DNA from: Pinguiococcus pyrenoidosus
Lineage: Eukaryota; Sar; Pinguiophyceae; Pinguiochrysidales; Pinguiochrysidaceae
Reading direction: 5' to 3'
Assembly: GCA_019677205.1 (NCBI GenBank)
Contig: JAAMXY010001307.1
Location: 1 to 52,189, forward strand
Length of the DNA stretch: 52,189 nucleotides
Translations under genes and position numbers: made by a program
Part shown: one piece after another, positions 32,195-42,483 of the stretch
How positions within the stretch are numbered: position 1 is the stretch's first letter
Layout: each line of letters opens with the position of its first letter
The notes under the pieces: model-generated
The model's input: only the letters and a program-made list of their open reading frames with translations
Databases searched by the model: none
Told to the model about the DNA's origin: nothing

Positions 32195-33250
32195 ATGACA
32201 AGAGCGAAAGTTGGCGCCTTCTGGGACTATGAGACCGTGCGCCCGCCGAACTGCGTGGATCCGGCCATGGTCGGCAGAAACATCGTGAACTACGCGCGCG
32301 GACTGGGTCACATCGTGGAAGCCAATGTCTACTACGACGCGCTGGACGAGAGCGAGGCGGCTCAGACTCAGAGGAGCAAGATCGACAGTGCCGGTTGGTC
32401 GCACGTGATCTGCCCGGCGCGCCAGAGGAAGGAGGCCGTCGGCAAGAAGATCATCGTCGATGTGATGTTCTTCGTGATGAAGTACCGGATGGACAATCCT
32501 CAGGCGCCCCTGACTGTGTGCTTGGTCTCGTCGGATGGCGACTTCTGCCACATGCTCAGCAAGCTCCGTCAGCTCAACGTCCACGCCGTGGCGATTCACG
32601 ACAGCCAGACGCCGCTGGATCTTTGCGCCAGCGTGGACGAGACCGTGCCTTTGAAAGACATCATGGGGCGCAACAAGCCGCCTCGCGAGGACGCAGACGA
32701 GGACACTGCGCAGTATGCACATTCTTCCTCGCAGACTTCGGGAAGCGTCACTCTAGTGCTCGCGCGGCCAAGCCCCCCCGACCCAAGCCAGAGTGAGCAG
32801 AAGGAGGAGACTGGCCTCGCCGAGAGCGAACGGCTGTCGCAGTTCCTGTATTCGGTCTTCACTGCAGGGCAGAACTGTTCGAAGCACTCCCGCGTTGCGA
32901 GCGATGGCAGCCAAGAGAATTGGGTCTCAAACGAGACCGTGCTGCACTACTGGCGGGAGCTGACCTCCTCGCCTCCTGGGACCGAGCAGAATCGGCGGTT
33001 CGACCAAGCGAAGAAGCTTGCCCACCAGAGGACGTATGTGCGACTCGCTTACTACTCCAGGGACGCCGACAAGAGACTCGTCACGCTCGAGGAGCTCGCG
33101 AAACTGCAGGCCGACCGACCGGACGCCAATCGCAACATGCTCGTCCAGCCGAATCAATTGATCTGTCTGCTGCCGGAAGGCTCGAAGGTTTTGGAGAGTA
33201 GACATGGCGATGCGGAGGCCACCTCTCGGAGACTTGTCGCATCTCGTTAG
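32195..33250 (+). CDS. NYN-domain putative ribonuclease
   Basis: A single exon of 351 residues. The ATG at 32195 places VGAFWDYETVRPP at the N-terminus, as in NYN (PIN-like) domains of the MARF1 type; the upstream extension begins only with TTG. NYN acidic residues are visible in FWDYE, in the segment after KKIIVDVMFF and in VSSDGDF (about residues 110-116), the expected pattern for a metal-dependent RNase active site. A possible LOTUS or winged-helix-like C-terminal region follows (about residues 205-330: FLYSVF, NWVSNETVLHYW, AKKLAHQRTYVRLAYYS). The family cleaves RNA or takes part in RNA surveillance; the target here is unknown. It is followed by an A-rich tract near 33303, a probable 3' end. 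Confidence 0.75.
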   Translation: MTRAKVGAFWDYETVRPPNCVDPAMVGRNIVNYARGLGHIVEANVYYDALDESEAAQTQRSKIDSAGWSHVICPARQRKEAVGKKIIVDVMFFVMKYRMDNPQAPLTVCLVSSDGDFCHMLSKLRQLNVHAVAIHDSQTPLDLCASVDETVPLKDIMGRNKPPREDADEDTAQYAHSSSQTSGSVTLVLARPSPPDPSQSEQKEETGLAESERLSQFLYSVFTAGQNCSKHSRVASDGSQENWVSNETVLHYWRELTSSPPGTEQNRRFDQAKKLAHQRTYVRLAYYSRDADKRLVTLEELAKLQADRPDANRNMLVQPNQLICLLPEGSKVLESRHGDAEATSRRLVASR

Positions 33251-33370
33251 CGTGCTTGTGCGGCATTCTGGTGAGAGGTTCTTGCCTTGTTGACAGGAAG
33301 ACAAAAAAAAAACATAAACAAGACAAAGAAGGACAGGAAGAGAAAAACGTCTTGAGAAAGAATCGGCCTG

Positions 33371-36300
33371 CTACTCCTCGATTTCCACCCATCCTGCCTG
33401 GCGCAGGAAATCGTCGTCTGTGTCGTCGCCGTCCGTCTGCTCAGGACTAGAAGCAGCGCGTCTCTTGGGTAGCACGAGAATACCGCCGAAGCGACCCTCC
33501 CAGAACGTGCAGAGCTCCAGAGGGAGATCTTCGTCCTCAATGGCCTCGGTGAGAACGTCCAACACTACACGATGCAACCCCCCTCGCTGCCAGGGGGTCA
33601 CAGACCCTTCCAAGTCACTGTGGCGCCGTGTGTACAGCCACAGCGCTCGTCGTGCCGGCGCCTTTATCTGCTTCCCTCGGATATTCTGGACCTGAAGCTT
33701 GGCCGGCACGATCGTCCACCTCGGCCACTTGACCACATCCGACGCTCTCTTCTCCTTCGGACCGCGACTCGGTGGGGGATTCGGCGGCAGGAGAATCCGG
33801 TCTCGCGCAGGACCGACGAAGTCGTAGATGGCGGTGAGGGCCCACAGGGCTCCCCAAGAGTCTAGCGTTTGTCGCACGAGGCTGAAGACGATCTGCTTGC
33901 CGATCAACCTGCATTGAGAAGCAGAGCGAAGGTTAGGAGAGGGCGCAGCCGCAAAAGGCGAGCGGCTTAGGGAAGGGCGCGGGTGCGACGTACTCATCGG
34001 TTAGCGATGGCTCCGAATCGCTGTGAGCACGCATCTGCAAAGGCGGCACACCTGCGCTCCACCACTTCTCCTTCAAGCCTTTCCGGAGGACCCAAAGCGC
34101 GTCTTCCGCACCGCCCGCTTCGTACAGGTGAGAAACCAGGCGAGTGCAAAGCTTTCCTTGCGGCCGGAAGCCGCTGTCCAGCATGTCCGTCAGCGTCTTG
34201 ATGGCCTTGTTCCACTCCTCGGTCTCGATGTAGGCATGCAGCATGGTGGCGTAGATCACCTCGGTGGCCTTGACGCCGTACTGCTCGAAGAGCTTGAGAA
34301 TCTGGGGAATGGCATCCACCTTCTTGGAGACGCCACAACCCCGCACGAGAGCTTGCAAGGTGTAGCTGTTCGGCGGGATGTTGTCGGCGCTCATTCGCTT
34401 GAGCACGTCCGTCGCGCCCGCCAGGTCCCCATCCATGGCGTACGCCTTCACCAGGGACGTGTAGACCTTCTCGTTCAGGGCGCCCTTCCCAAAGAGCTTC
34501 TGATACTGTGAGAAGGCGGCCTCGGCCTCCTTGCTGCGTCCGCTTGCCGCGAGGCCCCGAAGGAACGCGTCATACAGGTCTCGCAGCTTGGCCTCGGGTG
34601 AATCGGAGAAGGTCCGTCCGCGTTCCTTTTCTATTCTTGCGCGCACGTGCGCTGGGATGACCGTGGAGCCAAGCTGGCTGCGGACCTTGATCACTTCCAG
34701 CGCGCGCTTGAAATCTCCGAATCGTGCGGCATGCTCCACAATCTGGCACCAGGTACTGTCTCTCACTGGCACGTCATCCGTCTGCATGTAGCCGAGGATC
34801 TCGTCCACCTTCTCCCACTCGTTGTCCTGCGCAAATCCAACGAGCAGCGAGTCGTACGGAGATGTGTTGGTCTTGGTGTCAGCGTCGATCAGAGCTTCTC
34901 GATACTCGTGCAGCAGGCGCTCCGCGAGGGCCATCTGGCGGATCGACACAGCGCACTGGATCACCGACGCGTAGACAATTCCATCGGGCTGCAAGCCCGC
35001 GTCTTCCTGCATCTCCTGCAGGAACTCCAAGGCCAAGGCTGGCTGCCCGGCCTTGTCGGCGCCGTGGATCAGGGAGCTGTACGAGTAGGCGTCTGCTTGC
35101 ACCCCCAGCGCGTCCATGGCTGCCTTAACCCGCCGCGAGAGCCCAATATTCCCCGAGCGGCCACACGCAGCGAGGAGAGCATTGCAAAGGAGCAGGTCGG
35201 AAAGAGCATCTGCGACCGCCTCGTAGTCGTGCGCGACCAGACCCTCGGGCAGCTCCTCTTCCGCATGCATGCCGGCGTCCGAACGGCCGCCGAGTCCATC
35301 TAGAAACTTCCGTTGCTCCTCCTCCTCCTCTTCCTCCCCCTCTTCCTCCCCCTCCTCCTTATCCGCCTCCCCAAGCCCCTCTCCAAACGCTTCCGGTCTC
35401 CCTTTCTGCTCGAGATCTAGCAAGGCTTCAAAGAGCCGGAAGGCCTTCGTCGGGTCGGAGTTGCGATCGGTGGCATAGTTGCGCGCCACCAACGCCACCT
35501 ACAGCATTTGTCAGTATATTCTGATGTGAACTACAAGAAAGGAGGCTGCCGCTACTCGGATCACGAGGCAACGTACCGTGCGTGGGTCGCCGATACGCGC
35601 CACTCTCCGTGCCCAGGCATAGCCGGAGCCCTGCCCGGCTGCGAGCTCAAAGAGATCCCGCACTTGCCGGAATCGTCGCTTGGAGATGAGGTAGAAGAGC
35701 AGATTGTATGCCGTCTCCGAGTTGAGCACCCAATCCTTCCCCTTGCTCCGAAGAAGCGCGCGGAAGAGATCTTCCGTATCGATCGCCTTGATGCAGTTCT
35801 CAGAAAGCGTCTCCAAGGCTTTCATGTTGCCGTCGTCTAGTTTGCAGCGGCTTTGCGCCAGAGCCAGGCCCGCCGCCCAGGCGTCCATGTAATCCTTCTG
35901 CTGCATGTTGGTCTGCAGCGCCATCTGCATGGTGTAGCAAGGCAGCGCCGTTCCCGTGCTGGCATGCTCTTCGCCCAGCTCGGCCACCAGCGCCTGGAAA
36001 AGACTGGAAAGCTCTTCCGTCTTGCCTTCCTTGTACAGTGCTCGTGCCTGTAGAGGCATTTTGTTGAGAAATGCATCAAGGAGCTTGACAAATGCATCAA
36101 GGACCCAAAGCTCCTTTCAGCGGCAGCAAGTCACGTCAAGGCACAAACCTCCTTGTCCACGGCCTTCTTGTTCGACAGCTCCAGATGAGCCCAGCGCTCC
36201 GCGTCCCCCTTCACCACATCAGGTCTCGCCCATTTTCCAAAGGGCACTTCGTCATTCTCGATCCTGGGCCTGAGAAATTGCAAGCCAGATCGCGCTCAGG

Positions 36301-36609
36301 CCATTCCTCCAACACAAAGGTGCGGAACTTCAAAACCCGTACTTGGCTGGGGCCTCCATAAGGGCAGACGTCAGGCCATCCAAGGCCGCTTTCCAAGTCT
36401 CATCCGCACTCAAAGGCGAATCGTCATCCTCGCCAAGCTTCTCTGCGGAGCACAACAAAGCTGACACGCTGTACACGGCGCAGGGCGCACGAAAATCAGC
36501 GCCAAGCACCTTGAAGCCAAGTTGAAGCGCGCCTGCCTCGCTGCGGAACTGTCCAGAACGCGCTGGCCACGCCCAGCCCGACGCCCCAAAGCACCAGCGC
36601 GGCTCTCAT
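33371..36609 (-). CDS. Plastid-targeted pentatricopeptide repeat (PPR) protein
   Basis: Six exons, 36609-36510, 36442-36343, 36269-36149, 36047-35577, 35498-33994 and 33908-33371, give 944 residues with every phase matching. The first exon encodes a hydrophobic signal peptide, MRAALVLWGVGLGV, then ASAF followed by a basic stretch (TVPQRGRRAS), the bipartite presequence used to enter complex plastids with Phe after the cleavage site. The body carries PPR motifs (YSYSSLIHGADKAGQPALAL, VYTSLVKAYAMDGDLAGATD, VIYATMLHAYIETEEWNKAI), about 35 residues each. An acidic Glu-rich linker (about residues 330-350) lies inside the repeat array. The C-terminus (IGKQIVFSLVRQ to the end) is basic and not recognised, perhaps an Smr-like or other RNA-binding module. 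PPR proteins bind organelle RNA and control its processing, stability or translation. Confidence 0.85.
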
Positions 36610-37026
36610 GACGAGGCTTCTCTTCTCAACAGGCCATGGCGCGAAGCGCGCACCGCCGTTCTTCTCTGGACTTCACCTGGTCGCCGTACTTGTGACAGAC
36701 GGAGCGCGCCGGGGCGATCGTGACAGAGGAAGAAATATGTGACAGCCGGAAGGCGTCGTCCAAGGCTCGTTTTCCCGCCAAAACGCAGCTCGGATGACAA
36801 GTCCAGATCGCGTGCGACGACGCTTTCCGGCTGCAGCGCCCATTCCAGCTGCCTCCTAGGGCCCTTTGGGTTCCGTGAGCTGCTAAGGCGCTGGAGTCGA
36901 GGTCGACGAAAAGCGCCCAGAGCGCGTCGCAGATGCGCCCAAACTGAGCGTTCGATTTGAAGTGCGCAGGTCCAGCGCCGGAATTCCAAAGATTCATATA
37001 CACGCACGAGGTTGTGAAGCGTTGAC
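36610..37026. promoter_or_regulatory. Divergent promoter of PPR and SMARCAL1-like genes with palindromic E2F-like site
   Basis: A 417-base spacer. TTTTCCCGCCAAAA at 36770-36783 matches the E2F consensus on both strands (TTTCCCGC and, reversed, TTTGGCGG). No CCAAT box was found, unlike most other promoters here. No gene is seen. Confidence 0.55.
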
Positions 37027-40000
37027 ATGAGGAATTGCGACTGTGGCCAGCCTGCAGTCTCTCTTCGTGTGCAGAAGCCAGGCGCGAACCACGGGCGCTC
37101 CTTCTTGGGCTGCGCCAGTCGGCAATGCAAGTTCTTCGCGTGGGATACTCCCGGATCCAAGACGGCTCGGAGGTTCTCTTCCAAGTCACTGAAGCCGTCC
37201 AAGCCTCGCTCGCCGCCAAAACCTCGTTCATCGCCAAAGGGTGGCTCGGGCTCCAACTTGGGCTCGGGCTCCAACTTTGGCTCTGGCTCCAACTTGGGCT
37301 CCGATTCCGGACGGCAGCTCACTCTTACGGTGACTCTTGCCAAGGTGAAGCCGTCGGTGCGATACCGCGTCACGAACAGCTGGAGCAACGCTTTGAACGA
37401 CGTGTTCGGCAGCCTGTCCAAGGCTGACTGCATCTTCCAAGCCAAAGGGCCTGGAGGTCCGGCGCGATTCCTGACGCAGCAAGGCTTGAGGGAAGCTCTG
37501 CGAAAGTGCGAGCAGCGCCGTCTCAACGTGGAGCTCGTGGGCCTGCCCAGCTTCCTGGAGAAGGGACTGCCCAAGATGCTGCGAAAGCTGCAAGTGGCGG
37601 AACAGGAGAACCGCAGGCTTGCCGGGGACGTCACAGAGGGAGACATCCAGCTCTCTCTGCCGCCTTCGCTCATGGAGCAGCTCCTCTCGTTCCAGCGGGA
37701 GGGCGTCCGGCTCATCGTCGGGGCTGGTGGCCGCGGCCTCATTGCGGACGAGATGGGGTGTGGGAAGACGATCCAAGGCATCGCGTTTGCAACTCATTAT
37801 CGCGATGAGTGGCCGCTGCTAATCCTGACGCCGGCGGGCGTGAGGGCGAATTGGCGGAAGGAGCTGCTGCGGTTCCTACCAGAGAGCGTGCTTGACGAGA
37901 GCGAGATTCGCGTGGTGACCAAGCTCGCGGACCCGCTCGACGACTGCCCTTGCATCGTCCTCAGCTGGAGCATGCTGGAGAAGCTGTCCAAGCAGAGGAA
38001 GATCGTTCCCGGCCAGTTCCGCGTGATCATCGGGGATGAGTCTCACTACCTGAAGAACATGGACGCCAATCGCACTCGCGCGGCGCTACCCTTGATGACC
38101 CAGGCCAGCCGCCTTTTGCTGCTGACGGGCACGCCCGCTCTGAGCCGCCCCGCAGAGCTATGGCCGCAGCTTCACGCTGTCGCGCATGACACGCTGTTCC
38201 CGCGCACGGCGCAGATGGAGTTCATGAAGCGCTACTGCAACGCGCACCAGGGCCACTTCGGATGGGACACGAGCGGCTCCAGCAACGAAGAAGAATTGTC
38301 CATTCTGCTCCACGACACGATCATGGTGCGTCGACTAAAGGCTGACGTGCTGGCCGAGAACCTGCCGGCAAAGCATCGCGTCTTCACCACCGTGGAAGCC
38401 GCAAGCGACATCCGCGCCGAGATGGACGAACACAGCGAGAAGATGAAGGAGTTGGAAATCGCCTTGCAGTCGGGAGCGAAGAGCTACGAGGGCCTCGGCA
38501 GCGGGGGAACGGGAGAGATGCTCAAGCTGAAGTCGGAGAGGGATACGCTCATGATGAAGCTTTGGACCCTCGCGGGCAGGGCGAAGATCCCCGCGGTTGG
38601 TCGGCGGATCGCGCAGCTCCTCGAGCTCGGGGAGGGGGAGATGCTGCCCGGCACCAAGACGGAGTACCATGGCATCCCGGAGGCGGTGAGCAAGATCGTG
38701 GTCTTTGCTCACCACATGGAGGTCATCGAAGAGCTGGAGACGGAGTTGATGCAAGCCGACGTGGGCTACGTTCGAATCGACGGGAAAGTCCCTGCCGCCA
38801 AACGCACGGCGCTTGTCGATCGATTCCAGGAGGACGACGACGTCCACGTTGCCTTGCTGGGCATCACGGCCTGCAATACCGGCATCAGCTTCACGTCCGC
38901 GTTCTACGCGATCTTTGCCGAGCTCCTCTGGACGCCCGGCGACATGCGACAAGCCGAGGATAGGATTCATCGCCTCGGGCAGAAGTCACGAAAGGTGTAT
39001 TACGAGCTGTTCACGTGCAAGTCCTCCATGGATGATCGCATGATGGAAATGCTTCGGAAGAAGGACTACATGTTGGCTACCACCATCCGGATCGCGGACA
39101 TGAAGAGCCCCGGACAGAATGCGGGCAGCACGAAGGGCACGAAGCTTACGAGCATCGGCTTCCGCGAAGATACGCGGCGGAAGGACGTGCATCTGCCCCC
39201 CGACCAACGCTCTCTGACCGGATACTTCACCAGCACGAAGCAGGAGAAGCAGACTCTCAAGCGTAGCGCTTCCGAATCCACAGCCCCAGAAGGGGGGCAT
39301 GCCGTGATCGACATGGTTGACGTCATCGATTCCGACGAGGACAGCGACGATGACGAGTCCAGCACCTTGAGGCGACTGAAGAAGAAGAAGAAGACGAAAA
39401 GAGCTCGATATAGCGAGAGCGACGAGAGTCCGCTAAAGGCGTTGCCGAAGTCTCCGAGGAGACGCCTCAAGCCAGCTTCAAGCGGAAGCATCGGAGATGT
39501 TCCCAAGGAGCTCGATTCCGAGGACGATGAGATTGAAATTCCATTACCTCCTGCCGCGAGGGGATTAAGCCCTTCGCCGGAAGACCTGGGTGAGACGTCC
39601 ACAAAGCGACTTGCCGATGGAAAAGAAAGCGATCGCTCGCATCGGGAGAAGAAGAGCAAACGGTGTCACCCGCTGCAGTCGTTGTCAAGGATGGAGGGCA
39701 GTGGTCGTGATCTTCCTGTGGGCAAAGCTGCCCTGGAGCGATACGCCTGGGAAGAAAATGCTTCTGGATTTCAAGAGAAGGATGTGCAGGGGTCGTCAAG
39801 GCTCTCACGTGGACGTGGCGGAGAGCATCGAGGGTCGAAAGCATGGGGGCAAAACCAAGTTGGTGATGCTGGCGTACAGCCCTCTGGTAGCCCTGATCAG
39901 CGTCACGCTCGATGGGAGGACGCGGGGTCCTCCTCCGCGCGAGATTCGAAAAGAAATCAAACCGCACGGGCCAAGCACGAAAGCGGTAGCGATGCCTCGG

Positions 40001-40269
40001 AAAACTGGGATCTGGAGATGGGCAGTCACGTCGCTCCCGCCTCCCTCGCGCCACCATCGGACAAGACTGCCGCGATCGCACGTGGTACAGCGGCAGTCAA
40101 GGCGGAGGCTTCCTTATCATCCCGACCGCCAAAGTCGGAAGCAGTTGTGGAACCTGGCTTGGAGCCAGGTATGCTTGAGAAGATTGCGCAGAATCGAAGG
40201 CGCGCTCTGGAGAGACTCCAAGAGAGGCGAGCGCGGATGCGGGCTTCAAGAGCTCTTCCGCTGGCGTAG
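37027..40269 (+). CDS. SNF2-family annealing helicase, SMARCAL1/ZRANB3-like, with GRF zinc finger
   Basis: A single exon of 1,080 residues. A GRF-type zinc finger (C4, C6, C29, C34; FLGCASRQCKFFAW) is followed by a Gly-Ser-Asn repeat linker (about 72-97) and a HARP-like segment. The SNF2 ATPase has DEMGCGKT (Walker A, about 240), a DESH box (about 337), LLTGTPALSRP and, in the second lobe, AEDRIHRLGQKS (motif VI). DESH and the HARP-like region favour the SMARCAL1/ZRANB3 branch, which rewinds DNA and remodels stalled replication forks. Near residue 727, DQRSLTGYF fits a PCNA-interacting PIP box, as in ZRANB3. Most of the last 350 residues are charged and disordered. It lacks an obvious ZRANB3 NZF or HNH domain. 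It is divergent from the PPR gene across an E2F-like site. Confidence 0.88.
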   Translation: MRNCDCGQPAVSLRVQKPGANHGRSFLGCASRQCKFFAWDTPGSKTARRFSSKSLKPSKPRSPPKPRSSPKGGSGSNLGSGSNFGSGSNLGSDSGRQLTLTVTLAKVKPSVRYRVTNSWSNALNDVFGSLSKADCIFQAKGPGGPARFLTQQGLREALRKCEQRRLNVELVGLPSFLEKGLPKMLRKLQVAEQENRRLAGDVTEGDIQLSLPPSLMEQLLSFQREGVRLIVGAGGRGLIADEMGCGKTIQGIAFATHYRDEWPLLILTPAGVRANWRKELLRFLPESVLDESEIRVVTKLADPLDDCPCIVLSWSMLEKLSKQRKIVPGQFRVIIGDESHYLKNMDANRTRAALPLMTQASRLLLLTGTPALSRPAELWPQLHAVAHDTLFPRTAQMEFMKRYCNAHQGHFGWDTSGSSNEEELSILLHDTIMVRRLKADVLAENLPAKHRVFTTVEAASDIRAEMDEHSEKMKELEIALQSGAKSYEGLGSGGTGEMLKLKSERDTLMMKLWTLAGRAKIPAVGRRIAQLLELGEGEMLPGTKTEYHGIPEAVSKIVVFAHHMEVIEELETELMQADVGYVRIDGKVPAAKRTALVDRFQEDDDVHVALLGITACNTGISFTSAFYAIFAELLWTPGDMRQAEDRIHRLGQKSRKVYYELFTCKSSMDDRMMEMLRKKDYMLATTIRIADMKSPGQNAGSTKGTKLTSIGFREDTRRKDVHLPPDQRSLTGYFTSTKQEKQTLKRSASESTAPEGGHAVIDMVDVIDSDEDSDDDESSTLRRLKKKKKTKRARYSESDESPLKALPKSPRRRLKPASSGSIGDVPKELDSEDDEIEIPLPPAARGLSPSPEDLGETSTKRLADGKESDRSHREKKSKRCHPLQSLSRMEGSGRDLPVGKAALERYAWEENASGFQEKDVQGSSRLSRGRGGEHRGSKAWGQNQVGDAGVQPSGSPDQRHARWEDAGSSSARDSKRNQTARAKHESGSDASENWDLEMGSHVAPASLAPPSDKTAAIARGTAAVKAEASLSSRPPKSEAVVEPGLEPGMLEKIAQNRRRALERLQERRARMRASRALPLA

Positions 40270-40716
40270 GTGATCTCGATGCGATCCAGAGACCGAGCAT
40301 CATTCTGATTCCCACGCTGCAGCTCAGCCCTTGAAAAATCCGTCCGCAAGGGACGGTTGACCGCGTAAGACACGGTCTGAAGGATAGCGCTGTACATGGG
40401 GCACTCTTAGCAGGCGCAAGGGCACTCGTAGCAGGCACAAGCAGGCGCAAGCAGGCGACTTGAAAGATGAAGGGGGGGAAGGACGCCTTCGACCAAGGTT
40501 GGGAGTCTTCGCCGCGGCCGCGGCGCAGGAAGACACGGCAAAGAGGACGTTTCCTGGGATGCTTCTCAGCTTCGATCCGGATGCGCTGGACACACCGCCC
40601 GAGCAGATAGATGGATGGGATGGAGAGACGCCGCCCCCGCAGATACGAAGCCAGATGCAGACACGGGTGCCGCACCAGCGTTGGGTACAAGCGAAGATTC
40701 TTCTTTCCTCTCTGCA
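40270..40716. other. Convergent 3' spacer between helicase and syntaxin genes
   Basis: 447 bases between convergent stops. It includes short imperfect repeats of GCAGGCGCAAG and GCAGGCACAAG near 40411-40457. An open frame at 40460-40720 starts with TTG and has no recognisable product. Probably two 3' UTRs. Confidence 0.4.
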
Positions 40717-41730
40717 TTAGTTATTCTGATTCTGAACGACCAGCACGATGATCAAAACGACGATGATGAGCAGCTGCAGGACGATGCACTTGATGGGCCT
40801 CGCTGACTTCTGATACTCTTCGGCTTGCTCTAATTGCACGACGCCCTCCTTGGTGTGCTCTACCACCTGCTCCATGTTGAAGTCGATCCGATCTAGGATG
40901 GTGCCCTGGTCAATGACGAGCACGGCGAGTTCTTTGAAGATGGCGCCGAGCTCATTGATCGACTCCGCGATATTGCGGATCTCCTCATCGCGCTCCCGCA
41001 CGATCGCCTCTGTGTCCTCCACCACCTGCATCTGCATCTGATTAAAGCCCGCATCCCCCGTGCCGGTGCCCTTCGACTCCCCGGACGCCAGAAAGTCGAA
41101 GCCGCCGGCGGTGACATTTCCCCCTTCCTTTTGCGCCTTCAGGCGCGACATGTACTCCTTCTGGCTCTGCCGGAAGGAGGACGACAGCTGCTGCAGCTTG
41201 ATGGCCAGCGAGCGCTGAATGTTCTGCCTCACGCGGTCTTCGCTGACGCTGTGCCCCGTGCCCCCTGCGTCCTTGCCGATCTGGGCCAGGGACTTGTTGG
41301 CGTGGTGGAACAGATCCGTGATGTGATGCGTGAGGATCTGGATCTCCCGGTCTTGCGCCTCATCGGAGCTGTCATCGAAAGTCACCATGAGCCGCTTGGT
41401 GTGCATCTGCGCCAGTTCCCGCATCTTCAGCTGAATCTGCCGCGTTTTCTCTTCGATGTTCTCCACGATATCCACCCACATGGGCGGCAGCTGGCTGCGC
41501 GCCATCCCGTTCCAGCTGCCGCCGCCCTGCTCCGCGTCATCTAGAAGGCCGTTGTCGGACGCCGAGTCGGACGCCAGTCTTCTATGGACGAGGAGACGCG
41601 TGAGACGCCACCGAAGACTTTCCAGAACCTGTACGACGCGCCCTTACCCGGCGTGTCGATTGGCCGGCCGGTGCGCCTTGGCCTGCTGGCGAAGGCGCAC
41701 GAACCTCTGCGTGAGGTTGCGCGTGGCCAT
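40717..41730 (-). CDS. Syntaxin-16/Tlg2-type Qa-SNARE
   Basis: Two exons, 41730-41648 and 41581-40717, split Gly as GG/A and give 315 residues. The N-terminus MATRNLTQRFVRLRQQ matches the syntaxin-16 N-peptide (MATRxLTxxFxxLR), which binds the SM protein VPS45. PPMWVD and a three-helix Habc-like region follow. The Qa SNARE motif (about residues 205-265) includes REIRNIAESINELG-like heptads with the central Gln layer, and the protein ends in a transmembrane anchor, VLQLLIIVVLIIVLVV, with a short tail. It drives fusion of endosome-derived vesicles with the trans-Golgi network, a pathway that also uses ARF-GEFs like the BIG protein here. A GGCGC repeat lies in the 5' region (41747-41767). It is divergent from centrin. 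Confidence 0.93.
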
Positions 41731-42483
41731 ACTGCAGCGAAACGCGGCGCGGCGCGGCGCGGCGCGAGAGAAACGGGAGACCCCAGTGGCGCGCAGTAGT
41801 TGTGGGGTTACGAGCGCCGCATTCAAAATGGTGTTGTGCTGTAAAGTGGGATGCATAAGGGTTTCGGAGCTGATTTCCAAGCTCTTCGGGCCCCTTGTGC
41901 GACGCGAATTTGGGAGGCCAAGGCAAGCTGGAGCATTTTGGATTGGCATGGTTGGCTGGGCTGGCCGAGAGGCTCGCGGAGATGCCCAGGCATTGGCGCA
42001 AGGCTGCTCAGAACGCTTTTGAACTGTATGACAGGGGGCGCACCGATTCCTTTTTCCTTCCCTTTCAGAGATCATTATCGATGTCGTGTTCGCGCCATAT
42101 CGCTTCGAATCGTTTGGTTTGAACTGGTCCGTCGCATAGCACAGCGACTCTATCCAAGTCCAAAAGCAGATTTTTATTTACAATAATATCTCAGAGTCAT
42201 AGTCATTTTCATGTTTTCCACGACCGCAAAACTTTAAATCCAGCCCGATCGACTTTGGTTGGGTTAAACGCCGGTCTGGGCGGTTAGAACGCATCGAGGA
42301 CGCGCGCATCGGCTGCTCAGCTGTGCGTCTCTCTTCCCCAAAGCGCTCTTCGTCTCCAATCTAGAATGGTGCGTCGGACGCTTCCACCATTTTTGCTTCT
42401 CTGTGCTATAGAACGCGTGCCAAAGCCATGGTTTCCCGCTCGCAACAAGACTTAATGCTTCGCATCCGCCGTCTTGCCGGGCT
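41731..42483. promoter_or_regulatory. Divergent promoter of syntaxin and centrin genes
   Basis: A 753-base spacer. A (GGCGC)n tract at 41747-41767 sits next to the syntaxin start. There is one inverted CCAAT core at 41942-41946, an AT-rich part around 42165-42240 and an E2F-like TTTCCCGC at 42432-42439, 45 bases before the centrin ATG. No coding exon is supported. Confidence 0.45.

Noticed and set aside
40460-40720. 86-codon plus-strand frame after the helicase gene
   Set aside because: TTG start, overlaps the syntaxin stop and has no domain.
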